Positions 7,760-16,427 of a DNA stretch of 64,000 nucleotides are shown here, piece after piece (position 1 is the stretch's first letter; each line of letters begins with the position of its first letter). The translations under genes and the position numbers were made by a program. Where the stretch lies: assembly GCF_002159535.1 (NCBI RefSeq), contig NZ_NFIU01000009.1, forward strand, positions 1-64,000, written 5' to 3'. The notes below the pieces were generated by a model. It was not told where the DNA came from. It saw nothing but the letters and a program-made list of their open reading frames with translations, and searched no databases. This DNA comes from Olsenella sp. An290 (lineage in GTDB: Bacteria; Actinomycetota; Coriobacteriia; Coriobacteriales; Atopobiaceae).

Positions 7760-10665
7760 CGCCCCACGCTCGCCGCCTCCAGCGTGGACACGCTCTTCGA
7801 GGGCAGCGAGCTAATGAAGAGCTTCCCGTACCCCTTGGTGGTGAGGCGGGAGTCCGCCAGCACGAGCACTCCCGTGTCGCTCGCCGAGCGGATGAGGCGC
7901 CCGGCGGCCTGCTTCACGGAGATCACCGCGTCGGGCAGGGAGTACTTCCACCATGCGCGGGCCTCGCGAAGGTCGCGCTCGCGCACGAGGGGGTCGTTGG
8001 GGCTCGCAAAGGGAAGCTTGGGAATGACCACGCAGCGCAGGGTGTCACCGGCGGCGTCAAAGCCCTCCCAGAACGAGCGGAGCGCCATGAGGGAGAGGGC
8101 GCGGTCCTCGGTGAAGCGCTGACGGAGACGGCGCGGAGACGAGCCGCGCTCCTGGCACGCCACCTCAAGGCCCTGCGCGGCCAGGCGTGGCCGCAGGCCC
8201 TCGTAGACGCGCTCCATGTCGCGTCGGTTGGTGAAGAGCGTGAGCACGGACCCGCCCATGGCAACGTGCACGTCAAAGAGCAGGTTCTCAAGGGCCGGCA
8301 GGTAGGCTCGGTCGCTCGGCGCCGGCAGGTCGCGCGCCACCACGACGGACATGTGGCCGTCAAAGTCAAAGCTCGAGTCCAGCCGCACCTCGCGGTGCGC
8401 TCCCGCGCCCGGCACGTCAAGCCCGACGGCATGGTTGAAGTGCGAGAAGTCCTCGCCCACGGCGATCGTTGCCGAGGTAAAGACGACGCTCTCCATCTCC
8501 GGCAGCCAGCGGCGGGCAAGGTCGGACCCCACGTCGAGCTTCTCCGCCACAAGCCGCTCCTGCGCGATCTTGCGCTTGGAGCGCGTGACCTGCGCGGAGT
8601 AGACGTAGGTAGGGTCGGTCCCGGCGCAGATGAGCCTGATGCCCGCCAGAAGGTCCCGCAGGAACCGCGTGGACTCTCCCAGGTCGGCCGCGAGCTGCGG
8701 CGCCTCGGCGGCGAGCGCCTCGCCCGCCTCGGCCAGCTGCTTGACCGCCTCCTCGAGCGCGTCTCCGGCGCGGCCGCCCGCCTCCTCGACGGCGCCCCAC
8801 TCGGCCGTGGCCCGGGCCTCCTCGCCCAGCCAGAGCGTCATGGTGTCGTACCCACCGTCCGCACGGGCAATGCCGGCAAGCTCGTGGACTGCCACGAACA
8901 GGTCGGCCACGGCAACCGAGGCGCGCGCCACGCCCGCGGCGGCCTTTGCGAGCAGCCCTGTCACGAGCGTCGAGGACTCGAGCGGCATGACCTGCACCAT
9001 GAGGTTGTGGATGACGCCCGTCTTGGCTCCGCCCAGAAGCTCGAAGGCGCGCCGGGCCTCGTCACCGGAGACCTCGACGGCCCACTGCCGCCGGGCCTCG
9101 GCCTCAAAGCCGTGGGCCTCGTCGACCACCCAGTGGCGGATGGGCGGCAAGATCCTGCCCTCGGCGTCCACGTTTCTCAGCAGCAGCGAGTGGTTGGTCA
9201 CCACCACGTCGGCGGAGGCGGCGCGGCGGCGCGCGCCGTGGAGCGGGCACTCGTTGGGGAAGTACGGGCACCTGGCGCGCAGGCACTCGCCCGGGGTGGT
9301 CGTGAGCATGGCGCGGGGCACGTAGCGCCAGCGGATTCCCAGGGCGTCCACGTCCCCGTCAACGGACTGGCACGCGTAGGCGTAGGTCACCGCTATGGCC
9401 GTGAGCATGTCCGCGGCCACGGCGTTGTCCGAGCGCCCGTCGTGCGGGACCACCGCAAGCGGCAGCTCGTCGCGCGCCGCGCGGTCCAGCCGGTGCAGGC
9501 ACGCGTAATGGTCGTAGCCCTTGAGGCTCGTGAAGGTGAGCCCTCCGGGCAGCGCCTGCGCGAGGGCGGGAAGCTCGTGGGAGATGAGCTGGTCGGTGAG
9601 GGCGTTCGTCTTGGTGGCAATGCCAACGGTCACGTTGTTGCGCCGGGCAAAGAGCGCCTCGGGGAGCAGGTACGCCACGGACTTGCCCACGCCCGTTCCC
9701 GCCTCGATGGCGCGATGGGTGGACGACGCTAGCGCATCGGCAACCTCGCACGCCATGCTCACCTGCTCCGGGCGCTGCTCCATCTCCCCGTACATCCGAG
9801 AGACCACGCCTCCCGGCTCAAAGCCGCGACGAATCTCCTCGGCCGAAGGCGCCAGGAGGGCACCGGCCTCGCTCGCATCCTGCCGCTGCTCGCCGCGCAC
9901 CTCGCGGACAAGACGCGCACGGTGCGCCTTGAGCGAGAACGCGGTCGGCTCCACGTCCTTCTCGGCCGCCAGGTAGGAGAAGAGGGGCCGGAAGGGCCAC
10001 GTCACCTCCTCGTGCATGCCGGCGAGAAGAACCAGGAGGCCCGCGGGCAGGTCCGCGAGCGCCTGGAGCAGGAGCGGCCAGAGGCCCGCGAGGGCGTCGA
10101 CGTCATCGCTCGCGCGGTGCGTCACTGACGCGCAGCCAAAGGCCGCCGCCATGTCTGCCAGGCGGTGCGTGGTCAGGCAGGGAAGCGCGATGCGGGAGAG
10201 GGAGAGCGTGTCCACCCAGGTGTCGGAGACAAGGGCTCCGCCGGGCACCGCCTCGATGAAGGTACGGTCGAAGGTCGCGTTGTGCGCAAGGACGGGCGAG
10301 CCCGCCACAAAGTCCGCAAGAGCCGCCACCGCGTCACGGGCGCTCGGCGCGTCCGTGACGTCTCGGTTGGTGATGCCGGTGAGGCGCGTGATCTCCTCGG
10401 GGATGGGGCCCGTGGGGTGCACGAAGGTCTCGAAGCGCTCCACCACCTCTCGGCCGGAGAGGCGGGCGGCGGAGATCTCGATGAGGTCGCAGTCCCTGAA
10501 GGACAGGCCCGTGGTCTCCGTGTCCAGAACCACAAGGTCCTCCTCGAGCGCCCCGAAGTCGCGCCCGGCGGCGCGGGAGGCCAGGCTCAGGTAGCGATCC
10601 CGGACCTCGTCGGGCGTGCCGGGAATGATGAGCTCGGAGAGCGGAAGGTTCGTCCCGTCCCTCAT
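7726..10665 (-). CDS. dinG: DinG-type helicase with N-terminal 3'-5' exonuclease domain
   Basis: The 979-residue product joins a DEDDh exonuclease domain to an XPD/DinG-type superfamily 2 helicase. The exonuclease shows VVLDTETTG (Asp48, Glu50), HNATFDRTF and HRASDDVDA. The helicase shows a Walker A loop AGTGVGKS near residue 325 and a DEAH box in WVVDEAHGFE near 517. Four cysteines between them (HYAC, then C-x4-C-x6-C in ECLRARCPYFPNEC) match the iron-sulfur cluster of DinG/XPD helicases. The protein is expected to unwind damaged or structured DNA during repair. Its ATG overlaps the stop codon of ddl as ATGA, so it is translationally coupled to a cell-wall gene. Confidence 0.9.
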   Translation of the reverse strand: MRDGTNLPLSELIIPGTPDEVRDRYLSLASRAAGRDFGALEEDLVVLDTETTGLSFRDCDLIEISAARLSGREVVERFETFVHPTGPIPEEITRLTGITNRDVTDAPSARDAVAALADFVAGSPVLAHNATFDRTFIEAVPGGALVSDTWVDTLSLSRIALPCLTTHRLADMAAAFGCASVTHRASDDVDALAGLWPLLLQALADLPAGLLVLLAGMHEEVTWPFRPLFSYLAAEKDVEPTAFSLKAHRARLVREVRGEQRQDASEAGALLAPSAEEIRRGFEPGGVVSRMYGEMEQRPEQVSMACEVADALASSTHRAIEAGTGVGKSVAYLLPEALFARRNNVTVGIATKTNALTDQLISHELPALAQALPGGLTFTSLKGYDHYACLHRLDRAARDELPLAVVPHDGRSDNAVAADMLTAIAVTYAYACQSVDGDVDALGIRWRYVPRAMLTTTPGECLRARCPYFPNECPLHGARRRAASADVVVTNHSLLLRNVDAEGRILPPIRHWVVDEAHGFEAEARRQWAVEVSGDEARRAFELLGGAKTGVIHNLMVQVMPLESSTLVTGLLAKAAAGVARASVAVADLFVAVHELAGIARADGGYDTMTLWLGEEARATAEWGAVEEAGGRAGDALEEAVKQLAEAGEALAAEAPQLAADLGESTRFLRDLLAGIRLICAGTDPTYVYSAQVTRSKRKIAQERLVAEKLDVGSDLARRWLPEMESVVFTSATIAVGEDFSHFNHAVGLDVPGAGAHREVRLDSSFDFDGHMSVVVARDLPAPSDRAYLPALENLLFDVHVAMGGSVLTLFTNRRDMERVYEGLRPRLAAQGLEVACQERGSSPRRLRQRFTEDRALSLMALRSFWEGFDAAGDTLRCVVIPKLPFASPNDPLVRERDLREARAWWKYSLPDAVISVKQAAGRLIRSASDTGVLVLADSRLTTKGYGKLFISSLPSKSVSTLEAASVGRYIGLWRTGHE

Positions 10666-11636
10666 GCGCCCGCCGCACTCTCGCGCCCCTCGAGCGCGTA
10701 TGCCACGAAGCGCGCGCAGAGCTCGGGGAACTCGATGCCACCATGGCGCGCGGAGTCCGGAAGGAGGCTCTCGGCCGTCATGCCGGGGATCGTGTTGGTC
10801 TCAAGGATCACGGGCACGCCCTCCGGCGTGACGATGAAGTCGCTCCGCGAGCACCCGCGGCAGCCGAGCGCACGGTGAGCGCGCACCGCGAGGTCCTGGG
10901 CCTTGGCGTAGACGCCCGCCTCAAGACGGGCGGGGATGACATGGTGGAGCGCCGAGGGCTCGTACTTGACCTTGAGGTCGTAGAACTCGGCGCCCGTCAC
11001 GATCTCCACGATGGGCAGGGCGCGGGCGTCGTCGTTGCCAATAACGGGAACCGTGATCTCCGTTCCCTCGACGCACTCCTCAATGAGCACGCGCCCGCCG
11101 TCCGCGCCGGCAAGCGCGATGGCGTCGTTCAGCACCGCTCGGTCGGTGACGCGCGTGATGCCGTAGCTCGACCCATTGGCCGCAGGCTTCACAAAGAGGG
11201 GCAGGCCCAGCCTCTCCAGGACCTCGTCGATCTGGTCCTCGGTGAGGCGCGTGCCCCCCGCCACATCGACGCCGCGAGGGGCGCGGATGCCCGCGGACGC
11301 GTAGACGGCCTTGGAGAGCTCCTTCTCGCTTCCCACGGCAGACGCCGCCACGCCGGAGAACGTGTAGGGGATGTGCAGGATCTCAAGAAGCCCCTGGACG
11401 CAGCCGTCCTCGCCATAGCGGCCGTGCATGGCCACAAAGGCCACGTCGTAGCCGCCGCGGGCGAGCCGGGTCACAAAGTCGCTCTCCGCGAGGTCAAGCA
11501 GGTCAACCGTAGTGAAGCCAGCCTCCCTGAGCGCGGCCTGGCACTCCCGGGCCGAGCTCAGCGAAATCTCTCGCTCGTCGGACCAGCCGCCGCACACGAC
11601 GACCACCCGCTTGGTCAGCAGTTCTTCTCTGTCCAT
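10662..11636 (-). CDS. ddl: D-alanine--D-alanine ligase
   Basis: The 324-residue cytosolic enzyme joins two D-alanines with ATP for peptidoglycan synthesis. It shows the ATP-grasp plan of the family. The N-terminal block is VVVVCGGWSDEREISLSSAR. The central block FVKPAANGSSYGI lies in the ATP-binding region. The C-terminal block SRSDFIVTPEGVPVILETNT gives the metal ligands, followed by PGMT. The ATG at 11636 is chosen because AAGGAG lies 5 bases upstream; an in-frame extension upstream looks non-coding. It is the first gene of a two-gene operon with dinG and is divergent from rlmN across about 100 bases. Confidence 0.93.
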   Translation of the reverse strand: MDREELLTKRVVVVCGGWSDEREISLSSARECQAALREAGFTTVDLLDLAESDFVTRLARGGYDVAFVAMHGRYGEDGCVQGLLEILHIPYTFSGVAASAVGSEKELSKAVYASAGIRAPRGVDVAGGTRLTEDQIDEVLERLGLPLFVKPAANGSSYGITRVTDRAVLNDAIALAGADGGRVLIEECVEGTEITVPVIGNDDARALPIVEIVTGAEFYDLKVKYEPSALHHVIPARLEAGVYAKAQDLAVRAHRALGCRGCSRSDFIVTPEGVPVILETNTIPGMTAESLLPDSARHGGIEFPELCARFVAYALEGRESAAGA

Positions 11637-11739
11637 CAAAGCTCCTTGCCTGTGCGCCCGTACGCTAGACTCGTTCTTGGACCTATGACCTTCGAGGATA
11701 CCCCACCACAGAGACGACACGCGGACGCGGAGGAGAAAA

Positions 11740-12819
11740 ATGCGCGCAGACGACGGACAGAACGAGGCAAGCGAGAAGAACGCCCCGCTCAGGGACCTTC
11801 ATTCCCTCACGCGCGGTGAGCTCGCGGAGCTGCTGTCCTCGCTGGGGCAGCCTGCGTTCAGGACCAAGCAGGTCGAGGAGTGGGTCTGGGTGAAGAACGC
11901 CCAGTCCTTTGACGAGATGACCAACCTTCCGAAGTCCCTGCGCGAGGAGCTGGCGCGTCACGTCACCCTGGGCGGTGCCGAGGAGATCGCTCGCCAGGCC
12001 TCTATCGACGGAAGCCGCAAGTACCTCCTGCGCTTTCCCGACGGCGTGTCCGTTGAGTGCGTGGGCATGCCCTCGGGCAACCGTCTCTCCGTCTGCGCCT
12101 CGACTCAGGCGGGCTGCGCCATGGGCTGCGCCTTCTGCGCGACGGGCTCCGCGGGCCTCACGCGCTCCCTCACCGCGTCAGAGATCTACGAGCAGGTCAT
12201 GCACGTTCGCGATGACTTCAACACCCGTGTCACAAGCGTCGTTCTCATGGGCCAGGGCGAGCCCTTCATGAACTATGACGAGACGCTCCGCGCGCTTCGC
12301 CGCCTCAACTCGCCCGATGGCGCGGGCATCGGAGCGCGCCACCTCACGGTTTCCACCTGCGGCGTCATCCCCCAGATCATGCGCTTTGCCAACGAGCCCG
12401 AGCAGTTCACGCTGGCCGTCTCCCTCCACTCCGCGGTTCAGCAGACCAGAAACGCCCTCATGCCCGGCGTTCGCAAGTACTCTCTCATCAACCTCTACAG
12501 CGCGATGGGCGAGTACGTGGCCAAGACCGGACGCCGCCCGACGTACGAGTACGCGCTCATTGCGGGCGTCAATGACACCGACAACGAGCTCCAGGCGCTC
12601 TGTGACTTCTGCGAGGGGACGCTCGCGCACGTGAACCTCATCCAGCTGAACGACGTCGAGGGCTCCAAGTTCCGTCCGTCCACGCAGCTCAGGGCCGAGG
12701 ACTTCGTGCGGCGCCTTGCCCGCGTGGGCGTTGAGGCCACCATCAGAAACTCTCGCGGCTCTGACATCGACGCCGCCTGCGGCCAGCTCAAGCAGCGCTC
12801 GCTCAGGTCCGGCCGCTAG
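11740..12819 (+). CDS. rlmN: 23S rRNA/tRNA adenine C2-methyltransferase RlmN
   Basis: This 359-residue radical SAM enzyme methylates C2 of A2503 in 23S rRNA, and of A37 in some tRNAs. The cluster-binding CxxxCxxC is Cys126, Cys130 and Cys133 in AGCAMGCAFCATG. The two additional catalytic cysteines of the RlmN/Cfr mechanism are present as Cys119 (RLSVCAS) and Cys347 (DIDAACGQL). Length and layout are normal. GGAGG lies just before the ATG. The gene is monocistronic, ended by a strong terminator. Confidence 0.95.
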   Translation: MRADDGQNEASEKNAPLRDLHSLTRGELAELLSSLGQPAFRTKQVEEWVWVKNAQSFDEMTNLPKSLREELARHVTLGGAEEIARQASIDGSRKYLLRFPDGVSVECVGMPSGNRLSVCASTQAGCAMGCAFCATGSAGLTRSLTASEIYEQVMHVRDDFNTRVTSVVLMGQGEPFMNYDETLRALRRLNSPDGAGIGARHLTVSTCGVIPQIMRFANEPEQFTLAVSLHSAVQQTRNALMPGVRKYSLINLYSAMGEYVAKTGRRPTYEYALIAGVNDTDNELQALCDFCEGTLAHVNLIQLNDVEGSKFRPSTQLRAEDFVRRLARVGVEATIRNSRGSDIDAACGQLKQRSLRSGR

Positions 12820-12838
12820 TCCCTCTTTTATCTCGCGA

Positions 12839-12874
12839 ATGGGCCCCATACTTCTTGTACGGGGCCCATTTTTA
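12839..12874 (+). terminator. rlmN terminator
   Basis: ATGGGCCCC and GGGGCCCAT form a strong stem followed on the plus strand by TTTTT. It also separates rlmN from the end of the convergent par operon. Confidence 0.9.
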
Positions 12875-12896
12875 GTACATATGTTCTCTTTTGTAC

Positions 12897-13142
12897 CTAG
12901 TAGCCGAGCGCTTCCCATTCTTTTCTGGTCTGCTGCCGATTAGGGAGCTCGTCTTCTTCCATGACCTGACCCTCGGCCTGCTCGATGCTCTCGTTGACCT
13001 GACGGTAGGCGTCCCGGACGGTAGACACCGTCTTCCTGAGCTCTGCCCGTGCCTCGTCCGTCAGGAGCACGCGATACGCCACTGCCGCGCACGTCCCCAG
13101 CACACCAAGAAGAACGAGGGGTCCTATCAGGCCTTTTTTCAT
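12897..13142 (-). CDS. small membrane-anchored protein downstream of parB, unknown function
   Basis: The 81-residue product starts MKKGLIGPLVLLGVLGTCAA, a single N-terminal membrane segment, and continues with a charged, probably helical tail containing RKTVSTVRDAYRQVNESIEQ. I recognise no family. Its ATG directly follows the TAA stop of parB (TAAATG), so it is translated as the last gene of the parA-parB operon. This placement suggests, but does not prove, a role near the membrane in origin positioning or envelope function. Confidence 0.75.
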   Translation of the reverse strand: MKKGLIGPLVLLGVLGTCAAVAYRVLLTDEARAELRKTVSTVRDAYRQVNESIEQAEGQVMEEDELPNRQQTRKEWEALGY

Positions 13143-14009
13143 TTAGGACCACGTCCTCGGACCGGCGAGCAGATCAACGATCTCACCAAGCTGCTCCTCC
13201 GAGGCAAACTCGATCTCAATCTTGTTTTTGCCTCGGACGTTCTTCACACGGACGTTGGTGTTGAGTGCCGTCCTCATCTGCTGGGCCGCACGCTTGAACG
13301 ACTGCGGCGTCGGTGCGCGATGGGGCCGCTCTGTGGTCTCAAGCTGCGTGAAGAGGGGTGCGAGTGCTTCCGTCTGGCGTACGGAGAGCCGCTCCGCCAC
13401 GACCTTCTGGGCAAGTCTCACCCGGCCGTCCTCACTGGGAACCGCCAGAATGGCCCGCGCGTGACCTGCTGAGATGCTCCCATCCTCAACATAGGCCTGC
13501 ACCTCTTTGGGAAGGTCAAGCAGTCGCAGTGTGTTTGTGATCGCAGACCTGGACTTTGAAACGGCCTTGGCCAGCTCCTCCTGCGTAAGGCCCCTCTCCT
13601 TGATGAGCTGCTTGTAGCCACGAGCCTCCTCGAGGGGGGTGAGGTCTGCGCGCTGCAGGTTCTCAATGAGGGCAAGCTTGAACACCTCGTCATCCGAGAT
13701 GTCCTTGATGATGACCGGCACCTCATCCAGCCCCGCTGCCTTGGCCGCCTGATAGCGTCGCTCACCTGCGACAATCTCGTAGTCCATCCCCTTCTTGCGA
13801 ACAAGCAGCGGCTGAAGCACGCCATTCTGCCGAATGGAGTCGGTCAGCTCAGCAAGGTCCTCTTCCTTAAAGGTCTTGCGCGGCTGCCCCTTGTTCGGCT
13901 TGATCTTCGAGAGGGGAAGCGTTGAGTCGTTTCTCATTCCTGCTGTCTCGGCATCTGCCTCGCCAACGAGAAGACCAAGTCCCCTTCCCAGGCCACTTTT
14001 CTTAGCCAC
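13143..14009 (-). CDS. parB: chromosome-partitioning protein ParB (CTP-dependent clamp)
   Basis: The 288-residue protein binds parS and spreads along DNA to organise and segregate the origin. The N-terminal nuclease-like ParB domain contains QPLLVRKKGMDYEIVAGERR, including the GERR CTP-binding motif. ALIENLQRADLTPLEEA follows, then a helix-turn-helix with LTQEELAKAVSKSRSAITNT. A C-terminal dimerisation region ends the protein. The GTG at 14009 is preferred because GGGAGG lies upstream; it overlaps the end of parA by 8 bases. Three parS sites lie 0.8-1.1 kb away. Confidence 0.94.
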   Translation of the reverse strand: MAKKSGLGRGLGLLVGEADAETAGMRNDSTLPLSKIKPNKGQPRKTFKEEDLAELTDSIRQNGVLQPLLVRKKGMDYEIVAGERRYQAAKAAGLDEVPVIIKDISDDEVFKLALIENLQRADLTPLEEARGYKQLIKERGLTQEELAKAVSKSRSAITNTLRLLDLPKEVQAYVEDGSISAGHARAILAVPSEDGRVRLAQKVVAERLSVRQTEALAPLFTQLETTERPHRAPTPQSFKRAAQQMRTALNTNVRVKNVRGKNKIEIEFASEEQLGEIVDLLAGPRTWS

Positions 14010-14802
14010 GTGCAACAACCTCCCTCGCAAGACGCGCGTACGCAAGGGCACCCTTGCTCACCCGTGCGTACTTGCAGACTGGAAGTCCGTGGCTCGGCGC
14101 CTCGGACAGCTTCACATTACGCGGAATGACCGTCTTGAAGACCTTCTTGTCAAAGTAGTTCCTCACTTCCTCGACAACCTGGTTGGAAAGCGAGGTGCGG
14201 CTGTCGAACATCGTCATGACAATACCAAAGATCTCAAGGTCAGGGTTCTTATCCCGCTGAACCATCTGCATGGACTCCAGGAGCTTTGCCACGCCCTCAA
14301 GTGCGTAGTACTCACACTGAATCGGGATGATGAGCGAGTCAGCCGCAATGAGCGCATTGATGGTGAGCAGGCCAAGTGACGGTGGGCAGTCAATGAAGAT
14401 GTAGTCAAACTCATCCTTGAGTGGCTCCAGAGCCTTCTTGAGCTTCTGCTCTCGCTCCTCGGCAGACACCAGCTCAATCTCTGCCGTTGCAAGCTGAATC
14501 GTCGCCGGAACGAGAAAGACATTCTTCACGCAGGTCTCGTGAATCGTTTCCTCAATCGGCTGACCGTGGAGAATGACATCGTAAATGTCGTGCTCCAGCT
14601 CGTCCTTCTCGATGCCATAGCCGCTCGTCGTGTTGCCCTGGGGGTCAAAATCGATAATCAGGACCTTCTTCTTGTTCTCACCAAGACACGCGCAGAGATT
14701 GACGACGGTCGTTGACTTTCCAACGCCACCCTTCTGGTTGATCACGGCAATGGTTCTGCTGTCGCGCTGCGGAAGCCCGCGCTTGACGTCCTTGTAGCTC
14801 AT
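14002..14802 (-). CDS. parA: chromosome-partitioning ATPase ParA (Soj)
   Basis: The 266-residue ParA/MinD-family ATPase binds the nucleoid as an ATP dimer and moves ParB-parS complexes. It has the deviant Walker A motif INQKGGVGKSTT with the signature Lys, the Walker A' segment LIIDFDPQGN and the Walker B segment YIFIDCPPSLG. AAGGGGG precedes the ATG. It is followed by parB with an 8-base overlap. Two parS sites lie in the short space between this gene and rsmG, so ParB binding could affect transcription here. Base composition of parA-rsmG is visibly less GC-rich than the rest of the window. Confidence 0.95.
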   Translation of the reverse strand: MSYKDVKRGLPQRDSRTIAVINQKGGVGKSTTVVNLCACLGENKKKVLIIDFDPQGNTTSGYGIEKDELEHDIYDVILHGQPIEETIHETCVKNVFLVPATIQLATAEIELVSAEEREQKLKKALEPLKDEFDYIFIDCPPSLGLLTINALIAADSLIIPIQCEYYALEGVAKLLESMQMVQRDKNPDLEIFGIVMTMFDSRTSLSNQVVEEVRNYFDKKVFKTVIPRNVKLSEAPSHGLPVCKYARVSKGALAYARLAREVVARG

Positions 14803-14844
14803 CTGACCCCCTTGTCGTTCTTGTTCCTCTCTACTATACGTTAT

Positions 14845-14860
14845 TGTTTCACGTGAAACC
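14845..14860. promoter_or_regulatory. parS site 1
   Basis: TGTTTCACGTGAAACC matches the bacterial parS consensus TGTTTCACGTGAAACA at 15 of 16 positions. It lies just upstream of parA. Confidence 0.92.
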
Positions 14861-14882
14861 TCATCATCTGATCCTTAACAGA

Positions 14883-14914
14883 GAACCCCATGTTTCACGT
14901 GAAACATGGGGTTC
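14883..14914. promoter_or_regulatory. parS site 2 inside a 32-bp perfect palindrome
   Basis: The exact parS consensus occupies 14891-14906. It is extended on both sides by GAACCCCA and its complement, making a perfect 32-bp palindrome. As RNA or single strand this could also form a terminator-like hairpin between rsmG and parA, although no T-tract follows. Confidence 0.95.
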
Positions 14915-14944
14915 AAACCCGTTCTGAAAACTCTGACAATTACG

Positions 14945-15682
14945 CTACATTCCCAGCGGTTCCTTCTTCGCCATTCCAGCCTTTCGAGGAAGCTTGATAC
15001 GCGGCTTCGTTGTCTTCTGGTAGAAGAGAAGCTCACGATGTCCAAGCCCCTGGGGAAGCTCATAGGTTTCACGTGAAACAAACGCAAGCCCACAAATCGC
15101 TGCGGCACGCTCAGCTGCGGACAGCTCCTCGTCAGTTGGACGCGCCTTCTCAAGCACCAGGAAGCCAGACTTCTTAAGAAGTGGTGCCGCATACTCAATA
15201 AGAACGTTTGACTGGGCAACTGCTCGAGCGAAGACATAGTCAAAGGTTCCAAAGAGCTCACGGGGCAAGTCCTCCACACGGGTGTGTCGAGCCTCGACCT
15301 GCGCGCACCTCAGTGCGGAAGCAAATTCTTCAACGGCAGCGATTTTCTTTCCAACAGAGTCGATGAGCAGACCATGAGCGCCCGTCATAATCGCAAGTGG
15401 TAGCCCAGGAAAGCCCGCTCCCGTACCCATGTCAACGTATCGCGTCTTCTCGTCCATCTCAACAAGATCACTGGCCATAGGAAGAAGGGAATCGACCAAA
15501 TGAAGGGTCACAGCCTCCGAGGGATCGGTAATCCTTGTGAGGTTCACCACCTTGTTCTTCTCGATAACCAAGAGAAGGTGATGAACCAGGCTTGATGCCT
15601 GCTCGGGACTACAGGCAATCCCAAAGCCCGAGAGCTCATCGATGAGCCTCTGCTCAAGCACATTCGTCGTTTCGATATCCAT
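14945..15682 (-). CDS. rsmG: 16S rRNA (guanine-N7) methyltransferase RsmG (GidB)
   Basis: The 245-residue protein methylates G527 of 16S rRNA using S-adenosylmethionine. The cofactor-binding block YVDMGTGAGFPGLPLAI and the adjacent KVVNLTRITDPSEAVTLHLVDS are typical of the family. The ATG at 15682 is chosen because AGGAG lies 6 bases upstream. In many bacteria the gene sits beside parA-parB near the origin, as here. A parS site lies within its 3' half. Loss of RsmG in other species gives low-level streptomycin resistance; the gene here looks intact. Confidence 0.93.
   Translation of the reverse strand: MDIETTNVLEQRLIDELSGFGIACSPEQASSLVHHLLLVIEKNKVVNLTRITDPSEAVTLHLVDSLLPMASDLVEMDEKTRYVDMGTGAGFPGLPLAIMTGAHGLLIDSVGKKIAAVEEFASALRCAQVEARHTRVEDLPRELFGTFDYVFARAVAQSNVLIEYAAPLLKKSGFLVLEKARPTDEELSAAERAAAICGLAFVSRETYELPQGLGHRELLFYQKTTKPRIKLPRKAGMAKKEPLGM
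15065..15080. promoter_or_regulatory. parS site 3, within rsmG
   Basis: GGTTTCACGTGAAACA matches the parS consensus at 15 of 16 positions and lies inside the rsmG coding region. Confidence 0.9.
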
Positions 15683-15731
15683 AGTGAGCTCCTGACAAAA
15701 ACCCATGCATCAAAAGAAATTGTCACAGAAA

Positions 15732-15760
15732 AGGGGAGGATGCTCAACACATCCTCCCCT
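15732..15760 (-). terminator. terminator of the rpmH-jag operon
   Basis: AGGGGAGGATG pairs with CATCCTCCCCT around a seven-base loop. On the minus strand it is followed by TTTTC. It lies 29 bases past the jag stop. Confidence 0.88.
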
Positions 15761-15788
15761 GACCATAGCGTATGTGAGAACCAAGACG

Positions 15789-16367
15789 CTAGACGGCGGT
15801 GATAACCACGTAGCGCTCGGGCTCCTCACCCTCAGAGTGGGTCACCACGCCGTCGTCCTCTCGGAGGGCAAGGTGGATGATGCGGCGCTCATAGGCATTC
15901 ATCGGCGCAAGAGAGACCTTGGAGTGGCGCTGCTTGGCACGAGCCGCAGAGGAGCGGGCAATGTCCTCGAGCTTCCTGCGACGACGCGTCTTGTAGCCCT
16001 CAATGTCAACGACAATGGGGTAGTAGAACTTCAGACGGCTGCTCATGAGCGAGCTCAGGACCATCTGAAGCGCGTCCAGCGTACGACCGTGGCGGCCAAT
16101 CAGCACGGCAAGGTCTCCACCGTTCACGTCGAGGATGAGCTCACCGCCCTCACCGTCATACTCATCGATGGAGGAGCCCGTCTCGCCAAAGAGTGCGAGA
16201 ATGGCCTTGAGGTAGGAAACCGCCAGATCCGCGACCGTGTCGGTCTCCTCGTCGGTCAGGGCGATGCCCGCCTCAAAGTGCTCCCTGATGGAAGCGAACT
16301 CATCGGAGGCGTCGACGGGCGCGGTTGCCACGTCCTCCTCCACGTTCTGCTTGACTTCGTCCCCCAT
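15789..16367 (-). CDS. jag: RNA-binding protein Jag/KhpB
   Basis: The 192-residue protein has an acidic N-terminal region, a KH-type RNA-binding segment (DLAVLIGRHGRTLDALQMVL, about 94-113) and a C-terminal R3H domain (SLAPMNAYERRIIHLAL). Jag/KhpB proteins bind RNA and influence cell elongation and division; here it would act with membrane insertion factors encoded just upstream. The ATG at 16367 follows GGAGGA with good spacing. It is the last gene of the rpmH-rnpA-yidD-yidC-jag operon. Confidence 0.92.
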   Translation of the reverse strand: MGDEVKQNVEEDVATAPVDASDEFASIREHFEAGIALTDEETDTVADLAVSYLKAILALFGETGSSIDEYDGEGGELILDVNGGDLAVLIGRHGRTLDALQMVLSSLMSSRLKFYYPIVVDIEGYKTRRRRKLEDIARSSAARAKQRHSKVSLAPMNAYERRIIHLALREDDGVVTHSEGEEPERYVVITAV

Positions 16368-16427
16368 GACGTCTTCCTCCAAATTAATCAAACTAATTGA
16401 GCGATATAACAAGAGCTGAGAGCGTTG

